Of a stretch of 64,000 bases of DNA, positions 53,630 through 60,245 are shown piece after piece. A program made the translations under genes and the position numbers. The stretch is from Sphingomonas sabuli (GTDB lineage: Bacteria; Pseudomonadota; Alphaproteobacteria; Sphingomonadales; Sphingomonadaceae): contig NZ_CP060697.1 in the NCBI RefSeq assembly GCF_014352855.1, positions 1,632,001-1,696,000 on the forward strand, given 5' to 3'. How positions within the stretch are numbered: position 1 is the first letter of the stretch; each line of letters opens with the position of its first letter. The notes under the pieces were generated by a model that saw only the letters and a program-made list of their open reading frames with translations, was not told the DNA's origin and did not search any database.

Positions 53630-54511
53630 ATGCGCCCGCTGCTGCTGATCCCGACGTTCGCGCTGCTGGCCGCCGCGCCCGCGCCAAAGACCCCGACCGA
53701 AATCGTCGCCGCCGCACCGGCCGCGGCCTGGCGGACCATTCCGGCCGAAGACCTGCTGGTGATGCAGCTGAAGGGGGGGCAGCGTGTGGTAATCCAGCTG
53801 GCGCCGGATTTCGCGCCGGTCCACGCCGCCAATATCCGCCTGCTGTCCAAAGCCAAGTGGTGGGACGGGTCGGCCATTTATCGCGTGCAGGACAATTACG
53901 TCGTGCAATGGGGCAAGAACGAAAGCGCGGATCCATTGCCGGCCGGGGTCGTCGCCAAGCCGCCCGAAGAATATGCGCGGCCGGTGAAAGGTCTGCCGAT
54001 CCATCCGCTGGGCTACGCCGACGCTTACGCGCCGAAGGCCGGCTATGCGTTGGGCTGGCCGGTTGCCTACGATCCTGCCGGCGGCACGGCCAACCTGGTC
54101 CACTGTTACGGCTATGTCGGGGTCGGACGCGACATGGCGCCGGATACGGGCGTCGGTGGGGAACTATACGCCGTGATCGGGCACGCGCCGCGCCACCTAG
54201 ACCGCAATATTGCGGTAGTCGGCCGGGTGTTGGCGGGGATCGAGCATCTGAGCAGCCTGCCGCGCGGCACCGAAGCGCTAGGCTTCTACAAGGAACGGAC
54301 TTCGGATGTGCCGGTGGCATGGGTTCGCCTTGCCAGCGATGTCGACGCGGGCGAGCGACCGTCGTTCCAGTATCTGGACACGGGCAGCGCCAGCTTCGCC
54401 GACTTCGTACGCGCACGCGCCAATCGGAAGGATGACTTCTTCATCCGTCCGGCTGGTGGGGTCGATGTCTGTAATGCCGCGGTGCCGGTCAGGCCGACAC
54501 CCGCAGGCTAG
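53630..54511 (+). CDS. Exported cyclophilin-type peptidyl-prolyl isomerase
   Basis: 293 residues from the ATG at 53630, with GGAGAG four bases upstream. A signal peptide (RPLLLIPTFALLAAAPA) is followed by a divergent cyclophilin fold: VMQLKGGQRVVIQLAPDFAPVHAANIRLL near the start, WWDGSAIYRVQDNYVVQWG, and GYVGVGRDMAPDTGVGGELYAVIGHAPRHLDRNIAVVGRVLAG. The usual active-site Arg and Phe context is partly replaced and a large insert is present, so isomerase activity is uncertain. It is divergent from purT. Confidence 0.8.
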   Translation: MRPLLLIPTFALLAAAPAPKTPTEIVAAAPAAAWRTIPAEDLLVMQLKGGQRVVIQLAPDFAPVHAANIRLLSKAKWWDGSAIYRVQDNYVVQWGKNESADPLPAGVVAKPPEEYARPVKGLPIHPLGYADAYAPKAGYALGWPVAYDPAGGTANLVHCYGYVGVGRDMAPDTGVGGELYAVIGHAPRHLDRNIAVVGRVLAGIEHLSSLPRGTEALGFYKERTSDVPVAWVRLASDVDAGERPSFQYLDTGSASFADFVRARANRKDDFFIRPAGGVDVCNAAVPVRPTPAG

Positions 54512-54514
54512 GGT

Positions 54515-54766
54515 TCACGCCGCCCAGGCGTGATAGTCGGCGTTGCGGTGCTGGATGACCACCGGGCGGTTGTGCGAGTGCGCCGTGGCTTCCGCCAGCG
54601 GCAGCGCCGTCGCGCAGAACGCGCATTCGGCCGACACCCGGCCGATGATCCAGTGCGTCCGGCCGCAGCCGGGGCAATAATTGGCTTCATGCTCCCGATA
54701 AACCGCGTGATAGCCGCGCGCCGCCGGTTGATAGGTCCTGTTCGTGAGGCCTGGAGTCACAGGCAT
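54515..54766 (-). CDS. Small zinc-ribbon-like protein
   Basis: 83 residues from the ATG at 54766, with AAGGAAC well placed upstream; the frame extends to 54817 without need. Two CxxC pairs, CPGC and CAFC, are separated by 19 residues and suggest one zinc ribbon (YCPGCGRTHWIIGRVSAECA). The rest is soluble. I recall similar short proteins in sphingomonads without known function. It ends convergently with the cyclophilin gene. Confidence 0.7.
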   Translation of the reverse strand: MPVTPGLTNRTYQPAARGYHAVYREHEANYCPGCGRTHWIIGRVSAECAFCATALPLAEATAHSHNRPVVIQHRNADYHAWAA

Positions 54767-54883
54767 AGCATGTTCCTTTCGGCGGAATTGAACGTGCGAA
54801 CGCCGCCTAGGTTTCATGCCGCCCCGTTTCGGGACGCGATGCCTAATGATCGGGAAACCGTGGAAAGGGCGGTTCGGCGCGCT

Positions 54884-55216
54884 TCAGGCGTCGCCGTCGT
54901 CGATCAGCTTGTCGATCGCGATGAGCTCGGCAAATTCGGCGCCAAGCTTGTCGCCGGCGGTCCATTTGATCACCGCATTGGCGCGATCGCGGCCCGGCAA
55001 CATCAGCCAGACGCGGGTGCCGACTTCGAACTGCACCGGCGTTTCGGCCATGAAGCCCCGTTCGGAGATATTGAGCACGCGCGCCTCGACGCCGTTCTCG
55101 CCAAGTTCGCGAACGGTCACGTCAAGTTCGACCGGCACGCGCGGTTCCCGCCGGCGGTCGTCCTGGTCTTCCTGTTCGGCGATGCGCGCCTTGATCATCG
55201 AAAAGCTCATCTCCAC
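54884..55216 (-). CDS. PilZ-domain protein (first of an adjacent pair)
   Basis: 110 residues from a GTG at 55216. GGAG six to nine bases upstream overlaps the stop of the preceding PilZ gene, supporting coupling; the ATG at 55210 lacks a suitable site. Both cyclic di-GMP motifs are present: RRREPR (RxxxR) and LNISERGFMAE (NxSxxG). The domain is nearly the whole protein. It probably links cyclic di-GMP to motility or envelope functions through protein contacts. Confidence 0.85.
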   Translation of the reverse strand: MEMSFSMIKARIAEQEDQDDRRREPRVPVELDVTVRELGENGVEARVLNISERGFMAETPVQFEVGTRVWLMLPGRDRANAVIKWTAGDKLGAEFAELIAIDKLIDDGDA

Positions 55217-55221
55217 GCGCG

Positions 55222-55533
55222 TTACTCCGCGCAGGCCAGCGGGGCGGCGAAGGACACGCCAACATGGCCGTCCCGGACCCAGCAGACACGGGCGCTGACA
55301 TCGCCATGACCGCTTAGCTCGATCCTTATTGTCTCGCCGATGTGCGGGATCAAGCGGAACGTGAACATCGCGCCCGACGCCGACAGGTTGAGCAGCTGCA
55401 CCGGGTGACGCCGCCCGCGCAGCCACACCACTGCCGCCTGGGCCGGCGTATCGACCCGCGGTTCGCAGCGGTGATCGACATGGCGCGCCACGGCGCGCGG
55501 GACCATCGCCCCGTCGAGATACTTGATCCCCAT
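55222..55533 (-). CDS. PilZ-domain protein (second of an adjacent pair)
   Basis: 103 residues from the ATG at 55533, which is preceded by GGGGG; an earlier ATG at 55569 would add 12 residues. HRCEPR supplies the arginine motif and LNLSASGAMF the NxSxxG motif. It is upstream of, and only five bases from, the other PilZ gene, so the two form a tandem pair and may have arisen by duplication. Confidence 0.82.
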   Translation of the reverse strand: MGIKYLDGAMVPRAVARHVDHRCEPRVDTPAQAAVVWLRGRRHPVQLLNLSASGAMFTFRLIPHIGETIRIELSGHGDVSARVCWVRDGHVGVSFAAPLACAE

Positions 55534-55706
55534 CACATCCCCACTTTCGTTCGGCGGTCGTAACGGCATAGGTTTAAAGATTGGTTGTTCTCCGCAGCTT
55601 AGGCGGCGGTGCGACTCTCTGGTCACTGGCAGCGGCCGTTCAGCCTGTGTATTATGGGGCTGTGGCAGGCCGTGCCTGCGTGAAGACCAGAGGGTGGGAA
55701 ATTTCT

Positions 55707-56984
55707 GTGACCTTGAAGACGCTGTTCAGTTCGATCGCGGCCGTGACGGCCGTTTCGGCCATTCCGTTCGCTGCCCTGGCGCAGCAGCCGATGCCGGTGC
55801 CGATGCCCGTGCAACAGGGGCCGCAGGTCGCCCAACCGCCGGTGGCTCCCGCGATGCCGGTTGCCGAACCCGCCCCGCTACCGCTGCCGCTGTGGGATGT
55901 CGGCGCGGCGCAGGAACTGCTGGGCTTCATTCGTAATATCGGCGCCGAGGGCCTGTCCCCCACCGATTATGCCCCGCAGGCGCTGTCGGATGCGCTTGCC
56001 AGCGGCGACCCGATGCGGATGAGCGAGGCGGCCAATGCCAGCTTCACCAAGGTCGCGTCCGACCTCGCGCTCGGCCACGTCCGCGGCAAGGATCGGGTCG
56101 ACTGGCACATCAAGGATCCCGACTTGGCCGATAACCGGATCGACAAGCTGCTGCGCTGGTCGCTGCACACGCGGCAGGTGGCGGAAACCCTGAACGGCCT
56201 GATGCCCAAGCATCCACAGTACAGTTCGCTCAAGCGGGCGCTGGAAGTGACGCCGAAGACCGAGACCGCGAAGATCAACCGCATTCGGCTCAACATGGAC
56301 CGGTGGCGCTGGCTGCCGCAGGATCTTGGCGAACGCTACATCATCGTCAACGTGCCCGCCTACACCGCCGCGCTAGTCGAAAATGGCGATACGATTTCGC
56401 GCCATTATGCGGTCGCCGGCGCGATCAAGACGCCGACCCCGCAGCTGAGCGTGACCGCCACCGGCGTGATCATAAACCCGTGGTGGGAAATCCCGTCCAG
56501 CATCGCCGGGGAAGTGCGCGGCAAGGCCGGGTACGTTGCGGTCAAGGACGACAACGGCAAGGTCATCCGCTGGCGCCAGCCGCCGGGACCGTCGAACGCA
56601 CTCGGCAAGATGAAATTCGTGATGCCGAACGCGAAGGCGATCTATCTGCACGACACCAACGCCAAGTCGCGTTTCAACGCCCGGGTCCGCGCGTTCAGCC
56701 ATGGCTGCATCCGCACCAAGGATATCGATGACCTGGCGACCATTCTGTTGTCCGAGGGAAGCACCGAGTGGACCGGCGAAAAGGTCCAGCAGACGCTGGC
56801 CAGCGGCAAGACCGTGGAAGCCAAATTCCCCCAGCCCCTGCCGGTGTACATCGTCTACATGTCGTCGGCGGCAACGGTCGAGGGCAAGATCATCGACTAT
56901 AGCGACGTCTACAAGCGTGACGTCCCGGCGATCGCGGCCCTGGGCAGCAGCAGCAAGGCCACGGCCAAGGTGGCCAGCCGCTAG
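55707..56984 (+). CDS. L,D-transpeptidase (YkuD), exported
   Basis: 425 residues from a GTG at 55707 (TLKTLFSSIAAVTAVSAIPFAALA); the frame is open to 55581 but without a better start. A signal peptide is followed by a Pro/Met-rich linker, a helical domain, and the catalytic domain with INRIRLNMDRWRWLP, NPWWEIPSSIAGEV and the nucleophile Cys334 in SHGCIRTKDID. It belongs to the same YcbB-like branch as 28455-30017 but lacks the peptidoglycan-binding repeat. It should form 3-3 cross-links in the periplasm. Confidence 0.92.
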   Translation: MTLKTLFSSIAAVTAVSAIPFAALAQQPMPVPMPVQQGPQVAQPPVAPAMPVAEPAPLPLPLWDVGAAQELLGFIRNIGAEGLSPTDYAPQALSDALASGDPMRMSEAANASFTKVASDLALGHVRGKDRVDWHIKDPDLADNRIDKLLRWSLHTRQVAETLNGLMPKHPQYSSLKRALEVTPKTETAKINRIRLNMDRWRWLPQDLGERYIIVNVPAYTAALVENGDTISRHYAVAGAIKTPTPQLSVTATGVIINPWWEIPSSIAGEVRGKAGYVAVKDDNGKVIRWRQPPGPSNALGKMKFVMPNAKAIYLHDTNAKSRFNARVRAFSHGCIRTKDIDDLATILLSEGSTEWTGEKVQQTLASGKTVEAKFPQPLPVYIVYMSSAATVEGKIIDYSDVYKRDVPAIAALGSSSKATAKVASR

Positions 56985-57080
56985 TCACGATAGAACGCCG
57001 TCCTTTCGTCCGGCATGTCGTGCGAAGGGCGGCGCTTCCAGGATTGCCGGAGGTCTTGCGGAGCTCGAGCCGCGACGGGA

Positions 57081-57608
57081 TTATTTCGCGGACTTGAGCG
57101 CCTTTACCGCCGCAAGCGTCTTCTCGACATGCCCGCTCCAGTCGAGATCGGAATGCACGTAGGCGATCCGTCCGTCGGGCGCGATCACGTAGGAGGTGCG
57201 GTCGGTCAGCTCCGGCTTTTGCGCCAGCACGACGTCGTAATCCTTGGCCATTTGCGCGCTCGCCGTGGCAACCGGGAAGGCGTTGCGGCACTCCTCGACC
57301 GAGAATCTCTTCAACTCCTCGAGCCCGTCGCGCGATACGCCGACAACCCGGGCGCCGAGCTTGCGGAATTGCGGGTTGGCCTCGCTGAACGCGCGCGCTT
57401 CAAGCGTGCAGCCCTTGGTGAAAGCCTTGGGGAAAAAATAGAGGACCACCGGCCCATGTTTGAGCTGGTCCTTGAGATGCAGCCGGAACGGCTTGCCGGC
57501 GATGGCGCCGACGGTAGTAAAGTCCGGCGCCTTCGACCCGACGGGAAGCGCCGCGGTCGCCGGGACGGCGAGGCAGGCGAGGATGAGACCGGTCAGGGCA
57601 ATGCGCAT
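57081..57608 (-). CDS. Exported peroxiredoxin (BCP/AhpC-like)
   Basis: 175 residues from the ATG at 57608. A signal peptide (RIALTGLILACLAVPATA) precedes the thioredoxin fold. The peroxidatic Cys67 sits in FTKGCTLEARAF (TxxC with a following Arg), and Cys107 in EECRNAF may resolve it. It reduces hydrogen peroxide or alkyl peroxides, probably in the periplasm. Most BCP proteins are cytoplasmic, so the signal peptide is a little unusual. It diverges from the next lipoprotein gene. Confidence 0.88.
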   Translation of the reverse strand: MRIALTGLILACLAVPATAALPVGSKAPDFTTVGAIAGKPFRLHLKDQLKHGPVVLYFFPKAFTKGCTLEARAFSEANPQFRKLGARVVGVSRDGLEELKRFSVEECRNAFPVATASAQMAKDYDVVLAQKPELTDRTSYVIAPDGRIAYVHSDLDWSGHVEKTLAAVKALKSAK

Positions 57609-57704
57609 GGATGAAGCTCCGCTTGGCTGGTCGGGGATCGTAGCCGACCACGGTCGCCGGGGCCAGCGGCGCAACCGGCGGCGGGGAATGAGGGTTATCG
57701 GGCG

Positions 57705-58211
57705 ATGCGACGGAAGATTTCAGCCACGATGCTACCGCTGCTGATGTTGGCAGCGTGCAGTACCCAGCCCGAGCCCGGCGGCAACATGCCCGAGCCCCAG
57801 CCGGTGCCGATCAACGAGACTCCCCCGGTTGCGGAGCCAGGCGTTCCAAATGACGCCTCGGAACCGCCGCCCGCTTCGGTGGTGAGCGCCTGCCTAAGGC
57901 AGGGCGATCGAAGGCTTGAAGAAATGCCTCTTCGCGCCGTCGGGACCGAGCCGTTCTGGGCGGCGTCGGTGCAGGGGCGGTGCGTCACCTATTCGCATCC
58001 CGAAGATCAGGCAGGGACGCGGGTATGGACGCAATTTTCCGGGACGGCGGAGAATGGCACCTGGACCGGCAACCTGAACAACCGGCCCTTCGTCATGCGG
58101 ACGAGCCCGCAACCGGGCTGTTCGGATGGCATGTCCGACCGGCGCTATCCGATCGCGGTCATGTTGACCGTGAATGGGGAAGAGCGGGGGGGCTGCGCCG
58201 AGCGGCGCTGA
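57705..58211 (+). CDS. Lipoprotein with COG3650-like C-terminal domain
   Basis: 168 residues. The signal ISATMLPLLMLAACSTQ gives a lipoprotein. A Pro-rich linker (about 20-60) leads to a domain with LRAVGTEPFWAASVQGRC and later PFVMRTSPQPGCSDGMSDRRYPI. This is the pattern of the predicted membrane/heme-binding-like COG3650 proteins. Several cysteines suggest disulfides. Function is unknown. Confidence 0.72.
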   Translation: MRRKISATMLPLLMLAACSTQPEPGGNMPEPQPVPINETPPVAEPGVPNDASEPPPASVVSACLRQGDRRLEEMPLRAVGTEPFWAASVQGRCVTYSHPEDQAGTRVWTQFSGTAENGTWTGNLNNRPFVMRTSPQPGCSDGMSDRRYPIAVMLTVNGEERGGCAERR

Positions 58212-58231
58212 AATCCCGGCCCGCGATCAAC

Positions 58232-58417
58232 CTAGCGGTCGTTGGCGAGCCAGCCGGTGAGAACGTAGAACAAAAGCACGACCGGTCCGGTCAGCAGCAG
58301 CGCCGCGACCAAGCCGAGGCGGATCAGCAGGACGTCAACGCCGGTAAAGTCGGCGATGCCGGCGGCAACGCCCATCAGCTTGCGGTCTTCGCGGTTGAGA
58401 ACAAAGCGATTGGACAT
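58232..58417 (-). CDS. pspC: PspC-domain protein
   Basis: 61 residues. RFVLNREDRKLMGVAAGIA, then DFTGVDVLLIRLGLVAALLL, is a compact PspC domain with one strong membrane helix (about 30-55). PspC proteins act in the phage-shock response to inner-membrane stress. It starts 12 bases after the stop of a 34-residue peptide gene, with GGGG upstream, so the two form an operon behind a sigma-54-like promoter. Confidence 0.88.
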   Translation of the reverse strand: MSNRFVLNREDRKLMGVAAGIADFTGVDVLLIRLGLVAALLLTGPVVLLFYVLTGWLANDR

Positions 58418-58429
58418 GGTTTTCCCCGG

Positions 58430-58534
58430 TCAGGCGATGAGCGACGTGGCGCTCGAGACGCACAGCATCGCGGTGATGAAGGCGGCGGCGAAGGCGGTGG
58501 CGGTTTCTCGGCCATTGGCGAAAGTTGCGAACAT
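58430..58534 (-). CDS. 34-residue peptide, first gene of the psp-like operon
   Basis: Read directly: MFATFANGRETATAFAAAFI, then TAMLCVSSATSLIA and TGA. AAAAAGGGA lies seven bases before the ATG, a strong ribosome-binding site. The peptide is amphipathic to hydrophobic in its second half and could lie in or on the membrane. It is too short for a family call. Its place between a sigma-54-like promoter and pspC suggests a role in membrane stress. Confidence 0.6.
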   Translation of the reverse strand: MFATFANGRETATAFAAAFITAMLCVSSATSLIA

Positions 58535-58587
58535 GATCTGGTCCCTTTTTCAAATCCGGGCCCGTTATTGGGCCACGAATTCTACGT

Positions 58588-58603
58588 TGCAGGAACCGTG
58601 CCA
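58588..58603 (-). promoter_or_regulatory. Sigma-54-type promoter of the peptide-pspC operon
   Basis: On the minus strand TGGCACGGTTCCTGCA has the -24 TGGCAC and -12 TGCA elements with the exact GG-N10-GC spacing of RpoN promoters; the -12 box has CTGCA for TTGCA. Transcription would begin near 58577, about 43 bases before the peptide start. Psp genes are classically sigma-54/PspF dependent, which fits. Confidence 0.7.
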
Positions 58604-58679
58604 AATCGAATTTATGCAATAAAATCAGTGTTCGCAAAATGCGCGCGCGCTGGAATGGCGGGAAATCCAACCGCCAATC

Positions 58680-58692
58680 GGGAAATTTTCCC
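58680..58692. promoter_or_regulatory. Palindrome at enhancer distance from the sigma-54 promoter
   Basis: GGGAAA-T-TTTCCC is centred roughly 110 bases upstream of the predicted start site, the usual place for an activator such as PspF to bind. An AT-rich stretch (58606-58625) lies between and could bend. The PspF site itself cannot be confirmed by eye. Confidence 0.35.
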
Positions 58693-58694
58693 AA

Positions 58695-59564
58695 TCAGCT
58701 GGACGTGGAATCTCCGCCGTCCGGGTGCATCACTTGCCCGGTCATGTAGCTGGAATCGTCACAGGCGAGGAACAGGAAGGATGGCGCAACCTCGTTCGGC
58801 TGGCCTGGCCGCCCCATCGGCGTGTCCTTGCCGAAGTCCGGGATCTTGTCCTTCGGCTGCCCGCCCGACGGATTGAGCGGAGTCCAGATCGGGCCCGGCG
58901 CGACCGCATTCACGCGGATGCCGTCTTCCGCCAGGTTCTTCGCCAGCGAGCGGGTGAAGGCGGTGATGGCGCCCTTGGTCGCGCTGTAATCGAGTAGGAT
59001 CGGCGCGCCCTTGTACATCGTCACCGACGTGCAGTTGACGATCGCCGAGCCCTTCTTGAGGTGCGGGCGTGCGGCCTGCGTGAGGAAGAAGAGGCCGAAG
59101 AAGTTGGTCTGAAAGGTCCGGCGCAGCTGCTCCTCGGAGATGTCGCGGACGTCCTTGTCCCAATGCTGCTCGCCGGCATTGTTGATCAGGATATCGAGCT
59201 TGCCGAGCTGATCGACCGTCCGTTTCACGGCGTCGTCGCAAAACTCCTTGGAGCCGATGTCGCCGCGGATAAGGATCGCCTTGCGGCCTTCCTGCTCGAC
59301 GATTTCCCTGGTCTTCTGCGCGTCCTCGTCCTCGCTGAGGTAAGAGATGGCAATGTCCGCGCCTTCGCGGGCGAAAAGGGCGGCGACCGCCCGGCCAATG
59401 CCGCTGTCGGCGCCGGTGATCAGCGCGACCTTGCCCTTGAGCCGGTCGGAACCGGCGTAGCGCGGCTGCCATTCCGGCGCCGGATCAAGCTTGGCTTCGC
59501 TGCCGGGAAGATCGTCCTTGGCTTCCTCATGCTTGGGGATGAGGACATCGCTGTCTTCAGCCAT
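58695..59564 (-). CDS. Short-chain dehydrogenase/reductase of the general-stress type
   Basis: 289 residues from the ATG at 59564. A charged N-terminal extension (about 1-40) precedes the SDR fold: VALITGADSGIGRAVAALFA for the nucleotide, ILINNAGEQHW, and the catalytic LLDYSATKGAITAF (YxxxK). VAPGPIWTPLNPSGGQP is typical of the family that includes Bacillus general stress protein 39. The start overlaps the upstream small acidic protein gene by eight bases. The substrate is unknown. Confidence 0.88.
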   Translation of the reverse strand: MAEDSDVLIPKHEEAKDDLPGSEAKLDPAPEWQPRYAGSDRLKGKVALITGADSGIGRAVAALFAREGADIAISYLSEDEDAQKTREIVEQEGRKAILIRGDIGSKEFCDDAVKRTVDQLGKLDILINNAGEQHWDKDVRDISEEQLRRTFQTNFFGLFFLTQAARPHLKKGSAIVNCTSVTMYKGAPILLDYSATKGAITAFTRSLAKNLAEDGIRVNAVAPGPIWTPLNPSGGQPKDKIPDFGKDTPMGRPGQPNEVAPSFLFLACDDSSYMTGQVMHPDGGDSTSS

Positions 59565-59790
59565 CGTTTTCCTGTTCCTCCTTGGGGGCGGGGCTGCCGC
59601 GGCGGCCGAAGGCCTCGATCTTCGCCTTGTCGGACTCGTCCTGTCCGGGCTTTTCGAAGGCGGCGGTGGTGCCGTCCGCGCCAAGCGTGAACGACGTGCG
59701 GTTGCCGTCCTTGGGATCGTCCTTGGACATTTCGTTATTCTGGTTCGCCCGCAGGATGGGCATTTCGTCTTTGTTGCTGGTGTCAGGCAT
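59557..59790 (-). CDS. Small acidic hydrophilic stress protein
   Basis: 77 residues from the ATG at 59790, with AAAGGAGG six bases upstream. It is very hydrophilic and rich in Asp, Glu, Lys, Asn and Gly (MPDTSNKDEMPILRANQNNE, then MSKDDPKDGNRTS), with no hydrophobic core, so it is probably disordered. Proteins like this accompany general-stress genes in alphaproteobacteria. It is first in an operon with the SDR gene and sits directly behind an EcfG-like promoter. Confidence 0.75.
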   Translation of the reverse strand: MPDTSNKDEMPILRANQNNEMSKDDPKDGNRTSFTLGADGTTAAFEKPGQDESDKAKIEAFGRRGSPAPKEEQENDG

Positions 59791-59809
59791 GGTGCCTCCT
59801 TTCCCGGTC

Positions 59810-59835
59810 AACGAGTGCGGGAGGGACGACGTTCC
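59810..59835 (-). promoter_or_regulatory. EcfG-type general stress promoter
   Basis: GGAAC (59831-59835) and CGTT (59810-59813) are separated by 17 bases, the consensus and spacing for the alphaproteobacterial general stress sigma factor EcfG. A transcript would start about 12 bases before the Shine-Dalgarno and ATG of the small acidic protein (59790). Confidence 0.65.
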
Positions 59836-59874
59836 TGCGGCTGGTCATGGGGAAGCGGCCGTTCGCCGCTCGGG

Positions 59875-60120
59875 TCAGGCGTTGCCCTTGCGCGCTTTGG
59901 GCTGTTCCGCCTTCTCGACCGAGGCGGCGGCCTTGGCCGGGCGGCACTCTGCGAGCAGCGAGGGGAAATCGAAGTTGCTGTTGGCAAGCAGCGCATCGCT
60001 GGTCGCGGCGGCGCAGGCCTCTTCGCTTTCGTAGCGCGTCGGGACGGTCATCACTTGCGTGCACGCGGCCGAGCCGTCGGCGCAGCCAAGAATTGCGATG
60101 ATGAAATAACCCGGACCCAT
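59875..60120 (-). CDS. Small hypothetical protein, possibly exported
   Basis: 81 residues from the ATG at 60120; the frame opens earlier at 60180. GPGYFIIAILGCADGSAACT at the N-terminus is hydrophobic but without a clear signal peptide. Four cysteines and an Ala/Lys-rich tail (PAKAAASVEKAEQPKARKGN) follow. I recall similar proteins in sphingomonads. A weak EcfG-like promoter lies upstream. Confidence 0.65.
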   Translation of the reverse strand: MGPGYFIIAILGCADGSAACTQVMTVPTRYESEEACAAATSDALLANSNFDFPSLLAECRPAKAAASVEKAEQPKARKGNA

Positions 60121-60153
60121 GTTCGCCGCCTTTTGCTTCGTGAACGATTTGAT

Positions 60154-60178
60154 AACCGCCGAAAAAGCGCGCGGTTCC
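60154..60178 (-). promoter_or_regulatory. Weak EcfG-like promoter
   Basis: GGAAC (60174-60178) and GGTT (60154-60157) are 16 bases apart; the -10 has G for C. It lies about 34 bases before the start at 60120. Confidence 0.3.
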
Positions 60179-60245
60179 AAACGGTTCGTCGCATCCGGCG
60201 AGCGCCGGTTTGCGGGTAACGGTCCGGCTTCTTACCTAGGAGGTG

